Shown in pieces: positions 43,912-55,416 of a DNA stretch of 64,000 nucleotides (positions are counted from its first letter, which is position 1; every line of letters begins with the position of its first letter). This stretch comes from Rugalucina vietnamica (lineage: Eukaryota; Mollusca; Bivalvia; Lucinida; Lucinidae), in contig OZ024875.1 of NCBI GenBank assembly GCA_964017185.1, positions 30,327,456-30,391,455 of the forward strand, read 5' to 3'. The notes under the pieces were generated by a model. That model was not told where the DNA came from and did no database searches. It saw only the letters and a program-made list of their open reading frames with translations. The position numbers were made by a program, and so were the translations under genes.

Positions 43912-46440
43912 TTGTTCCGTTTCGTTCCGTTGTTTATAACTACCAGTGTGGATAACTATACTTTGCGGAACGAAACGGAACAAGTCCCCATCATGTAAAA
44001 AACGTAAATCATAGGAATGTTTTAACTTTTCTTATGCCATGATACCACCCAAGGACAAACTTTCTGCACGGACAAAAATATAATTCCTATTGAAGCTATT
44101 TTTTTGTTCATTTCGCCTTAATTATCAGTACAAATTAATTATCAAAATAAATAATAATAATATTATAGTCTTGAAGTTCGTTTTACCAGAAAACGTTTGT
44201 TCCGTTTCGTTCCGTTGTTTATAAATACCAGTGTGGATAACTATACTTTGCGGAACGAAACGGAACAAAGCACTATTACATAAAACAAAAACTATTCTAA
44301 GAATAAGACGTCTTCTCTATACATTATTCGATGTATGAACAGCACAACGCTCATGGTTTGTCGGGATAGCCCTCAATTCTTATCGAAACAAACAGTGCAT
44401 TTAAGACAATAAATGCATAAAAAACGTATGTTCAATTGCTCAAAATGCATTCTTTCTTCATCTCACCGCTGTGTCTGGTGTGGGTTCCAGCCCCGCACTC
44501 GCCAAATGAGACAAGCCAAGTTCTGCTTGCGTATGTGTTGACATGTGTTTTTTCTCGGGGTTCTCCAGTTATCGCCCCACCTACTGATTGGCCCGTCTCA
44601 TAAGAGCAGAAATAATCTTGAAAAGGACGTAAGTCTAAAAATATCTTTAAGTTCTCGGGTGTTATATATGTTTCTTCTGTTGGACTACAACAGATTGTTG
44701 AGTAGTACGTTTTCGTGTTGCAAAAGTTTGTTCCGTTTCGTTCCGTTGTTTATAACTACTAGTGTGGATAACTATACTTTGCGGAACGAAACGGAACAAG
44801 TCTCCATTATGTAAAAACGTAAATCATAGGAATGTGCCATGATACCACACAAGGACAAAGTTTCTGCACGGACAAAAACACAATTCCTATTGAATTTGAA
44901 GCTACATTTTCGTTCACTTAAATCACGGAAATGTTTGAACTTTTCTTATGCCATGATACTACCACCCAAAAACAAAGGTTCTGTACGGACAAAAACATAT
45001 TTCCTATTTCATGGTATAAGTGCCTGATTGTTAGTTTGGTTTTTTCCTACCTTGGTTTTTGGAGTGGGAGTCTTTTTCTGATTGCGCCTTTTCCTGATCT
45101 TTGCCTACTTGTACTTTTTTTTCCTATTTAAGCTATTTTTGTTCACTTCGCCTTTATTATCAGTACAAATTAGTAATCATAATAATAATAAATCAAACTA
45201 TTGTGGTTATTTTCTCCTGAAAATCTCAGTCTTGAAGTTCGTTTTACCTCAAAATGTTTGTTCCGTTTCGTTCCGTTGTTTATAAATACCAGTGTGGATA
45301 ACTATACTTTGCGGAACGAAACGGAACAAAGCACCATTACATAAAACAAGAACTATTCTAAGACTAAGACGCCTTCTCTATACATTATTCGATGTATGAA
45401 CAGCACAACGCTCATGGTTTGTCGGGATAGCCTCCGAAACAAACAGTACATTTAAGACAGTAAGTGCATAAAATACGTATGTTCAATTATATAGATGTGG
45501 CAAACTCAAAATGCATTCTTTCTTTATCTGCAATATATCTACTAATAACATGGTACGCATAGGTTTTTCAGAATACACCAGTTTTGCATTAGGGTTTTAA
45601 ATGTCAAAATTTGGCAGTCCCCTAGGCCGAGTGTTTAATAACGTTGATTTCATAATTGAACGTTTTACGAATCACCCAGATCACCGCTATGTCTGATTCC
45701 AGATCTGCATGGGACACATCTGAGACAGACAAAGTTCTGCTTACGTGGTCTTCAGATGTGTTTTCTCTTGGTTCTCTCGTTTTCGCCCTACCTCCTGACT
45801 GGGTCGTCTTATATGAGCTGAACTATTCTTAAAATGGGTGTAAAACTGTCAGTTCCCTAGTTTAACATTTACACACGTTTGTTCTGCTGGACTCCAACAG
45901 ACTTATCTAGTAGTACGTTTCCATATTGCAAGACTTCTGTTCTGTTCCGTTCCGTTCCGTTGTTTATAACTACCAGTGTGGGTAACTATATTTGGCGGAA
46001 CGAAACGGAACCAGATATTGCTACATGTTAACATGTTACTGAAGAGTTGAAATTCAGATGACCTCATATTAGTATCAGGCAATCTGATATTATCATTCTC
46101 ACCGTTCTTACTACATTATCAAATAATCATCAACAAACGCTTAGAAGAACGATTACATGTATAGGTTTTGACAATGAAAAGCAAAAATCTGAACATATTG
46201 AACCGTCTTTCAAAATATAAATCACAAGTATTTTACGTATGTAGTAATATTAAAGTATCGTAGATGCACTCTGCCGTAAGATAATGAGTATGACACAAGG
46301 GAAACGAAGACATGAACTGTAAAGTGACGCTAATAATGATGAAACTACGGAAAGTCTTATTTTCATATTTACCCCCACTTTGCACCCCAAACATTGTTCC
46401 GTTTCGTTCCGTTCCGTTCCGCAAATTATAGTTAGCCGTT
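43912..46440 (-). repeat. Right palindrome cluster and right arm of the large inverted repeat
   Basis: Full palindromes start near 43912, 44198, 44728, 45258 and 45937, with a half-copy at 46396. Orientation is opposite to the 24-31 kb cluster. From about 44200 the order mirrors 24160-26470. The arm contains 5'-truncated SINE segments at about 44455-44640 and 45680-45830, and a family C piece at 45003-45118. No gene. Confidence 0.88.
45003..45118 (+). mobile_element. Family C fragment with flanking CCTATTT repeats
   Basis: Breaks the arm exactly: TTTCCTATTT precedes and TTCCTATTT follows, as in a target-site duplication. The left arm reads TTTAAGCTATTTTTGTTC (complement strand) without interruption. 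It matches 20510-20630. Confidence 0.8.
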
Positions 46441-46688
46441 TCAATGTTAGCATTTATCAATACAATGTAGTTGAATTATTGCTCTCATTCTGTCATAACG
46501 AGTGTTCCAGAATAACATTTTCACAAATATATATAGTATCCTGGGACAAACACCTAGCTTCTCTTTCTTTACTTCTGTTTGAGTCCAGGAGCTGGCTCAA
46601 AATCCTGTATGTTATTTACAATTGGCGCAAAAAGGAAAGGCCCCTTTGGTTTTCTGTCAGGCAACTATATCAACATTGTCATAATTAG
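46441..46688. other. Spacer, nothing recognised
   Basis: AT-rich, no coding signal. Confidence 0.5.
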
Positions 46689-47455
46689 CTCGCCTGTACG
46701 AAAGTACAGGAAGAGCTATTGCAATCACCCCGGCGTCGGCGTCGGCGTTCGCGTACGCGTTGCTCAAATGTTAAAGTTTTTCATTAAAGTTTTTAGAAGT
46801 CTATATCTTATTTACATGTAGATGGATCAAGTTGATACTTTGCATATTGGTAGATATTGGTCTGAAGTTCTATGCAGTACCATCATGACCCACCCTGGGT
46901 GACCTTGAGGTCAAGGCCACGGACTTAGAAATTTTATGTTAAAGTTTTTCATTAAAGTTTTTAGAAGTCTATATCTCTTAACCATGTTGATGGATCAAGT
47001 TGATACTTTGCATGTTGGTAGATATTGGTCTGAAGTTTTATGCGATGCCATCATGACCCACCCTGGGTGACCTTGAGGTCAAGGTCACAGACTTAGAAAT
47101 TTTTTGTTAAAGTTTTTGGTAAAAGTTTTTAGCAGTCTATATCTCTTGAACATGTAGATGGATCAAGTTGATACTTTGCATGTTGGTAGATATAGGTCTG
47201 AAATTTTATGCAGTACCATCATGACCCACCCTGGGTGACCTTGAGGTCAAGGTCAAGGACTTAGAATTTCTTTGTTTAAGTTTTTGGTTAAAATTTTTAG
47301 AAGTCTATATCACTTGAACATTTAGATGGATCAAGTTGATACTTTGTATGTTTGCAGATATTGGTCTGAAATTTTATGCTGTACCATCACGACCCACCTG
47401 AGCGACCTTGAGGTCAAGGTCATGGGTCATAGATTTTGATGCTGTCCTGCGACAG
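46689..47455 (+). mobile_element. Element with AGCTCGCCTGTACG head and 168-bp tandem repeats (family D)
   Basis: It begins with a small hairpin (GCCTGTACGAAAGTACAGG) and a GGCGTC run, then four repeats of ~168 bp starting near 46771, 46939, 47107 and 47276. Shared blocks are GATGGATCAAGTTGATACTT, GATATTGGTCTGAAG and GTGACCTTGAGGTCAAGG. It ends TGCGACAGCTCTTA. The head and tail pair (AGCTC/GAGCT) as in nonautonomous DNA elements common in bivalves (from general knowledge). Confidence 0.78.
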
Positions 47456-48195
47456 CTCTTATTATTATCTTCCAGTCGATGTGTAAGTGTATATTCAAAA
47501 GCTTTCCAAAGATCTTTATAGAAAAGGTTGTCCATATACCAATTACTTGCCATCGACATTATAACACCCTGGATCATATTAGTATGTCATGTCAATAAGT
47601 GTTATCTTTCTTACATCAAAAATAGGTTGAATATCATTTGGGTTATAATAGACGTACACTTGAGCACCGTGTCCCTAAATTCCAATGGGCCCCCACACAC
47701 GGGGGTATTCATTTCATGGACATGTTATCCTGATGAAAGAATAAAGGTGTCAATCCAGGTAAGGACTGTTGTAAACTTTCCAAAATTCTTGTCCATGTAT
47801 ATGGTTCTGCTTTTCATTCTGAAATCGTAAACTAACAGGACGTATTTCGGGACTCACAATCAATGTTGTAAACAAAAATAAGAGAACTTTCATTTATATT
47901 TCTGGTAAAATTTTCATTTTTACAGTTGAAAAATGTCTCTGTTTATTGCATGGGCAAGTTTTTGTAATGTATGCTATGGGCTTCCAGACTGAACAGTCGA
48001 AGTAGGCCGGTTCTGTTGAGCAATTTCAGATGTGGGGAAACCGAGAGAGGTTTAAGACCATGACACAAATGACACATTCGTAAGTTATATCGCTTGTGTT
48101 TGTGGTTCTCCAATGGTACCATTGGTTGGTAACATTTTGGGTCAAGTATAGTATGGGGGACCTTTCTATCTCTTTAATATTTTTCCTCTATTTTT
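47456..48195. other. Spacer with a family A MITE remnant
   Basis: CCCCCACACACGGGGGTATTCATTTCATGGACATGTT and GTTTATTGCATGGGCAAGTTTTTGTAATG (47690-47975) are the two ends of family A. No gene. Confidence 0.55.
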
Positions 48196-48199
48196 AGGT

Positions 48200-51100
48200 A
48201 CACCTTTTCAACATTGTCAACCCTCTCGACCTAGTCAAACCTGTCGACTATTGTCAACCCTGTCGACCTAGTCAAGCCTGTCGACCCTGTCAATCTTGTC
48301 AACCCTGTCGACTATTGTCAACCCTCTCGACCTTTGCAACGCTGTCAGATTGAAAAGGTCATTGAGATTATCAAGAGTAGAAGAAATATGTTGCACGCAT
48401 TCTTATGTAGGGGTTTGACAAGGTCGACAGGGTTGACAAAGATTGACAAAATTCACAAGGTTGACAATGGTTCATAAGGTCGATAGTACTTGACAAGGCC
48501 CACAGGCTTGACTAGGTCGACAGGGTTGACAATAGTCGACAGGCTTGGCAGTTAAAACAAGGTCGACAGTGCTTGACAAGGCCGACAGGCTTGACTAGGT
48601 CGACATGGTTGACAAGACTGACAGGGCCCACCATGTCACGCATGTCGGTCTTGTCAACTACTGTCGAACTTGTCAACCCTGTCAACCATTGTCAACCTTG
48701 TGAACTGTGTCAAAATTTGTCATCCATGTTAAACACTGTCAACCCTGTCGACCTTGTCTACCACTGCAAACCCTCTCGACCTAGTCGAACCTGTCGACTA
48801 TTGTCAACCCTGTCGACTATTGTCAACCCTGTCGACCTAGTCAAGCCTGTCGACCTTGTTGATCCTGTCAATCTTGTCGACTATTGTCAACCCTGTCGAC
48901 CTTGTCAACCACTGCCAACCCTGTCGACTATTGTCAACCCTGTCGACTTTAGTCAACCCTGTCCACCATGTCACGCCTGTCGGTCTTGTCAACAACTGTC
49001 GACCTTGTCAACCCTGTCAACCATTGTCAACCTTGTAACTGTGCCAAAGGCCCACAGGCTTGACTAGGTCAACAGGGTTGACAATAGTCGACGGGCTTGG
49101 CAGTTAAAACAAGGTCGACAATGCTTGACAAGGCCGACAGGCTTGACTAGGTCGACAGGGTTGACAATAGCCGACAGTTGTTGACAAGATTGTCAGGGTC
49201 CACCATGTCACGCCTGTCGGTCTTGTCAACTACTGTCGACCTTGTCAACCCTGTCAACCATTGTCAACCTTGTGAACTGTGTCAAAATTTGTCATCCTTG
49301 TCAAGCACTGTCAAACCTGTCGACCTTGTCTACCACTGCAAATCCTGTCGACCTAGTCGAACCTGTCGACTATTGTCAACCCTGTCGACCTAGTCAAGCC
49401 TGTCGACCTTGTCGATCCTGTCAATCTTGTCAACCCTGTCGACTATTGTCAACCCTGTCGACATTGTAAACCACTGCCAACCCTGTCGACTATTGTCAAC
49501 CCTGTCGACTATAGTCAATCCTGTCCACCATGTCATGCCTGTCGGTCTTGTCAACTACTGTGGACTTTGTCAACCCTGTCAACCATTGTCAACCTTGTGA
49601 ATTGTGTCAAAATGTGTCATCCTTGTCAAACACTCAACCCTGTCGACCTTGTCTACCACTTCAAACCCTCGCGACCTAGTCGAACCTGTCGACTATTATC
49701 AACACTGTCGACCTAGTCAAGCCTGTCGACCTTGTCGATCCTGTCAGTCTTGTCAACCCTGTCGACTATTGTCTACCCTCTCGACCTTGGCAATGCTGTC
49801 AGCTTGAAAAGGTCATTGAGATTATCAAGAGTAGATGAAATATGTTGCATGCATTCTTATGTGGGGGTATTGACAAGGTCGACAGGGTCGACAAAAGGTT
49901 GACAAAGTTCACATGGTTGACAATGGTTGACAAGGTTGATAGTACTTGACAAGGCCTACAGGCTTGACTAGGTCGAGCTTGTCAACTACTGTCGACCTTG
50001 TCAACCCTGTCAACCATTGTCAACATTGTGAACTGTGTCAAAGTCGAAAGGGTTGACAGTAGTTGACAAGGTCGACAGTAGTTGACAAGCCCGACAGGCT
50101 TGACTAGGTCGACAGGGTTGACAATAGTCGACAGGGTTTGCAGTGAAAACAAGGTCGACAGTGCTTGACAAGGCCGACAGGCTTGACCAGGTCGACAGGC
50201 TTGACAATAGCCGACAGGCTTGATAATTGTGAACATGGGTGGCGGCTTAATTATGAGAATGTTATATCTAATAGATATATTTCCTATCTTCCATGTCCAC
50301 CTTGTCGACTATTGTCATCCCTGTCGACCTTGTTAAGCACAGCCAACCCTGTCAACTATTGTCAACCCTGTCGACCTTGTCAACCACTGCTAACCCTGTC
50401 GACTATTGTCAACCCTGTCGACCATGTCACGCCTGTCGGGCTTGTCAACTACTGTCGACCTTGTCAACTACTATCAACCCTTTCGACTTTGTCTACCTCG
50501 TACTGCCGACATTGTCGACCTTGTCACGCCTGTTGACTATTGTCAATCCTCTCAACCTTGTCAATCACTGCCAACCCTGTCGGCTATTGTCAAGCCTGTC
50601 CATCTAGTCAAGCCTATTGGCCTTGTCAATATCTGTCGACCTTGTCAACCCTGTCAACCATTGTCAACCTTATGAACTTTGTCAACCTTTGCCGACCCTG
50701 TCGACCTTGTCAATACCCCCACATAAGAATACATGCAACATGCTTCGTCTACCCCTGAAATCCTTATTAACCTTTCCAAGCTCACAGCTTCGACAAGGTC
50801 GAAAGGGTTAATAGTCGACAGGATTGACAAGGTTGACAGAGTCGTCAAGGTCGACAGTAGTTGACAATTTCCACATGCTTGACTAGGTCGACAGGGTTGA
50901 CAATAGTCGACATGGTTGGCAGTGGTGTCGTATTATGAGAATGTTATATCTAATAGATTTACCTCCTGTCTACAATGTCCACCTTGTCGACTTTTGTCAA
51001 CCCTGTCGACCTTGTTAACCTTGACGACTATTGCCAAACCTGTCGACCTTGTCAACCACTGCCAACCCTGTCACATACTGCCAACCCTGTCGACTATAGT

Positions 51101-51920
51101 CAACCCTGTCCACCTTGTCACGCATGTTGGGCTTGTCAACTACTGTTGACCTTGTCAACCTGTCAACCATTGTCAACCCTGTGAACTGTGTCAAAATTTG
51201 TCATCACTGTCAACCACTGTCAACCCAGTCGACATTGTCTACCACTGCCAACCCTCTCGACTATTGTCGACCTTTTCAACCACTGCCAACCCTATCGACT
51301 ATTGTCATGTCGACTATTGTCAATCCTGTCCACCTTGTCACGCATGTTGGGCTTGTCAACTACTGTCGACCTTGTCAACCCTGTCAACCATTGTCAATCT
51401 TGTGAACTGTGTCAAAATTTGTCATCCTTGTCAACCACTGTCAACCCTGTCGACCTTGTCTACCACTGCCAACCCTCTCGACTATTGTCGACCTTTTCAA
51501 CCACTGCCAAGCCTATCGACTATTGTCAAGCTCTGTCGACCTTGTCAACCACTGCCAACCCTGTCGACTATTGTCAACCCTGTCGACCTAGTTACGCCTT
51601 TCGGGCCTGTCAACTACTGTCGACCTTGTCAACCCTCTCAACCATTGTCAACCTTGTGACTTTTGTCAAAATTTGTCATCTCTGTCAACCACTTTTAAAC
51701 CTGTCGACCTTCTCTATCAATGCCAACCCTGTCGACAATTGTCAACCTGTCGACCTTGTTAAGCACTGCCAACCCTTTCACGCCTGTCAGGCTTGTCAAC
51801 TACTGTCAACCTTGTCAACCCTGTCAAACATTGTCAACCGTGTGAAGTGTGTCAACCTTTGTCGTCCCTATCTACCACTGTCAACCCTGTCGTCCTTGTC
51901 AATATCCCACCATTAGAATG
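48200..51920. repeat. 3.7-kb GTCGAC-rich minisatellite with strand switches
   Basis: The basic word is about 15 bp, TGTCAACCCTGTCGAC, with variants (GACCTTGTCAA, GACTATTGTCAA, GACCTAGTCAAGCC). Higher-order blocks of several hundred bp recur. Blocks at about 48417-48620, 49045-49195, 49867-50230 and 50790-50930 are in reverse orientation. The 15-bp period (5 codons) creates many spurious open frames rich in Val-Asn-Pro/Cys-Gln-Pro. No gene. Confidence 0.93.
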
Positions 51921-51929
51921 TATGCATCG

Positions 51930-52130
51930 TTAGAGCCGGGACGCGATGCACGGAGCGGAGATGGGCAAGCATGCCGTGGGGAGCGTTAGCGATCCGCACT
52001 AAGGGCCAATGCTTATATATGGAGTACTCTTTCTATAGCTGGGAGTTAAAGGGGGCTTGTCCCCTTGACAGAGCGATCACGCGGTAGCGCGAACGCGATC
52101 TATAGGTCATTCGGGGTGGGTTTGCAACCC
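51930..52130. other. GC-richer block at the end of the minisatellite
   Basis: GAGCCGGGACGCGATGCACGG...GGGGGCTTGTCCCCTTGACAG...GCGATCACGCGGTAGCGCG. A different composition from both sides; it returns to minisatellite words at 52127. It looks like a fragment of another repeat; no RNA gene could be assigned. Confidence 0.45.
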
Positions 52131-52485
52131 TGTCAACCTTGTCAACTACAGCCAACCATGTTAATTTCAGTGACGATCAGTAAAGGTCAAAACATTCATT
52201 CTATGTTATCTTTCTTTCTAACCATAGCTTCCATATTTGGTTAACATCTAAACTTTCTCCGATGTTTGGTAGATCTCGATTTCTCAATAAAGAAAACAAA
52301 GATATATATTTTTACTAACATACAAAGCAAAAAAAAATATTTCATGAAAGTTACGCGTGATTCTTTGGTCAAACATAGGTAGTTCTTACTTGGATCACTT
52401 GTTATTGTTGAACCTCATGTACTGAAAATGTCAGGTAAACACATACTGTCACACACAAATATTCTGTACTACATGACTGTATTTG
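52131..52485. other. Spacer, nothing recognised
   Basis: AT-rich with no coding or repeat signal. Confidence 0.5.
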
Positions 52486-52726
52486 AGCCGCGACGCGAGA
52501 AAGCCGGTCTTTGGGGTTTCCGACCAGGTCCGACACAAACCGGACTGTATAGTCACAGAAGCAGGCTAGAGGCTTGAAATTTTGGCTGTAAGTAGAAGAG
52601 GAATTGTACTATCTGAGTAGCGAAAACAAAGGCGCTGATCAGCTTCGCAGTTACTGCGAAGCTGATCTGCGCCTTTGTTTTCGCATAGGCAAAAGTCCGG
52701 TTTTCTCTCGGCGCGGCTCATTTATG
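52486..52726. mobile_element. MITE family B, best-preserved copy
   Basis: Ends TGAGCCGCGACGCGAGAAAG and CTCTCGGCGCGGCTCA. The central perfect hairpin is CAAAGGCGCTGATCAGCTTCGC / GCGAAGCTGATCTGCGCCTTTG with GAAAACAAAGG arms. Confidence 0.85.
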
Positions 52727-52766
52727 TATGGCCATATTGAAAATTCCCTTAGTAAATGCCTGGTAA

Positions 52767-53618
52767 ACATTCTTGAAGAATGACTCTCTGTTTTTCCTTT
52801 GGAGTTTAAAACGAACAAAACGGACGCCATATTCGACTAGAAAGCTATCCATTTGTCTGTTGGTTTTTGACTGTTTGTTCCTGATATGTTCCGGTACGAC
52901 ACAGTTGTTCAACTACAATGATATTTTCGTGGTCCAGCAAGCAGCTCGTGGTTTTCAAACGTCATCTCACATGCTCATTTTGGTAATGGCGATGGAAAGA
53001 GTTTTCGCGCTAAATTGGCCATATGTCTACATAAAGATTGTCACAAGACGGCGGACTCGAATCATATGTGCCGGCGTTTGCCTCTTTGCTGTGCTTCAGT
53101 ACTTATTAGTGCGTGGAGTAGGATGCTACGCGAGGGGGAAATTCGTGAATTGTGGAATGGTGCTACAGGTGTATTTCGTTGCAATATCAGTTATTTTGCC
53201 AATTCTATCTTTCATCTGTTATTACAAAATCTACAGAATTGTGCGGCAACATACATCAGGACATAGTCTCAAGTATAGTCTCACACAGTATAAAGGAACA
53301 ATGGTTTCGTTCATTTATCTGATAAATGCTACATTCAGTATAATCGTATACATAGGGATGGCGGTTGTCTACGCACTGAGAGTTGCCAATGGAGCGAAAG
53401 AAGATGGAGTGGTGGGCTTCTATACGGACTCTCTGAATATCATCGATTGTATTGTGGATCCTCTTATTTACGTGGTGTACTTCAGGGAAACACGTTTTGA
53501 AATATTGAAGATGTTACAAACATGTTGCCCGTTTTTGAAAGCTAAAGTTGAAGATATGAGGATCGAGATATTTAACACTACAACGACATATGCGCTCAGT
53601 GGTTCTAAACCTGAGTAA
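52767..53618 (+). pseudogene. Class-A GPCR fragment, 5' end missing
   Basis: About 283 codons to TAA 53616-53618. It begins inside TM1 (LKNDSLFFLW, with the TM1 Asn) after an in-frame stop at 52764-52766, so the N-terminus and half of TM1 lack sequence. What follows is continuous: TM2, TM3 with MAMERVF (ERV for DRY), TM4, TM5 (AISVILPILSFICYYKIYRI), TM6 (poorly conserved) and TM7 with DPLIYVVYF (NPxxY variant), and a palmitoylation-like CC at the tail. No ATG at the start and no clear acceptor. Either the last exon of a larger gene or a truncated copy. Ligand unknown; the motif set fits orphan/peptide-type invertebrate receptors. Confidence 0.75.
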
Positions 53619-54885
53619 TGCCAGTAGTTTAGTGTCATTAGCCAGTTTGGCCGCGCTAAAGAACGTCATATCGTCAGCCTAGCGGATATTAACATGTCCT
53701 CAAAATATATACTACATCCACTTTTTATGAGTAAAACTGAGGTGTACAGGGGAATATTTTTTTCTCGTTTTTGCTCCAAAACATGCAATGTTTGGTATCC
53801 CTCAGAACCCGTTAGAACCGCCTCAACTCTCCAATAGTTGTTCACCCCCGACAAGAAATATACTCAGTACCTAAAAGCGTACGTTCAAGTTCTGTTGTAA
53901 TTTGTACAGTTTTGCGGCTTGCAGACCAATACCAATGGGCCATTAGCTGATTCCATGACACTGACTTGCTCTACTTGCAACCGACAGTTTTGAGCTAGAA
54001 TTGGCCTAGTTAGCCATCAAATGATGGTCTTTCTCATTAGTGAGAAACGAACGACCACATGCAGACCGAATTCCATATGTATTTTGAATACGGAAACATT
54101 ATGCTTTTATGCCAATCAAGAGTACCCATATACAAAATGTCGCAAATATGAGGTTAAAAAAAATATTGGATAAAATGGCCTCTTTGGTTTCACAAAGCGG
54201 TTTATGATAAACGCGGAAAAGGACAGTATGCATTGTGACAAAACATCAATGCTTATATACACGTGCATGAGTGTACATGTGGATCATCAGAAGAAGGCCA
54301 ATTTCAAAATACATTGACATTTTCGTAGGTCCGACAAAAACTTATCTATCTATGTCCGTAGGCGCGTGTCAGGGAGTTTGTTTTGGAATGTCGCGTTATT
54401 TTTATTGCGGTTGACTGGCAGCTGTTACGGCGAATCTAGGTAATTTTGTTTATATTGTTAATGTGCTGAAAATAAAATAAACAAAAACAGGTATGATGGT
54501 AGATATATTTTTGAGTTTGATAAAAGTTTTTCTTTCATTTGTATTTCAAAATGAGATTTCAGTATATGTTGATAAGTGCTATTTTGTTCGAATGCTAAAG
54601 TAAATGTTCTAGATGCAAACGCGTTTCATTTTTAATCATCATATGGAATAGCGGTTTTTTATGATTGGCGTCGCGGAAATGTAAATATAAAGTTATACAA
54701 CGAATGCATCCGCAAACTCGGAATTTTATCGTGTGTGTTTTGTTCTATTATATTTTTGTATATACTTTCTTGATTTTATTACCGTTTGTTCATAAAACAC
54801 ATTCATACAACAAAGCAACGGCATTCCCACCAATAAAATATCTTTGAATGTATATTTAGGACATAATTTTCATACAAATTAAATA

Positions 54886-55371
54886 ATGATTGTTTCGAAG
54901 ATGAATTCCATTATTTCCTTGCATGTCGTGTGTTTATGTTCCCTCGTGACCATGTGTACTGGCGAGATATACAGTTCAGTTGTACATATTGAGGATTCTA
55001 TAAGGGCATCGAAAAAATTGACAGAGGATTTAATCACAGTAGCCAAAAGAGAAAATATACACATACCTAATATAATCAGGTGAGTGATCTGGAATAAGTA
55101 AAATACGAAAAGTAACACCACTTCTTTAATGGCGATCACTTAGGTTCTATCTGAAATTTTAATGTTTCATTTTGTTACACATTTCTACTACTTCACGCGA
55201 AAAGTTAAAGGAATAAGATGTGTTTATTTATGAAATATGAGCATTTGGCTAAAATATCCAAGTAGGCCCTAAACTGGAATTTTATGGTATATATTTGTCT
55301 TATTTTTGCTTCAAAACACAGATTGTTGGTACTAATACAACCTCTTGTGCATACCCACAATCAATAATTTG

Positions 55372-55416
<45 letters not shown>

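Noticed and set aside
24160-46440. The whole 22-kb inverted-repeat structure as a single giant transposon
   Set aside because: No target duplication or terminal motif at the arm ends, and the interior is a string of independently bounded elements; it is more likely a rearrangement of the composite repeat.
48573-51916. Long open frames rich in Val-Asn-Pro-Val-Asp-Leu and Cys-Gln-Pro
   Set aside because: They result from a 15-bp repeat whose period is a multiple of three, open in several frames at once and with no start context.
48200-51920. CRISPR-like array
   Set aside because: There are no fixed repeats with unique spacers; units are degenerate 15-mers in both orientations in a eukaryotic genome. 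It is a minisatellite.
51930-52130. A structured non-coding RNA gene in the GC-richer block
   Set aside because: Some small hairpins are possible (GGGGGCTTGTCCCC) but no known RNA family features were recognised; more likely a repeat fragment.
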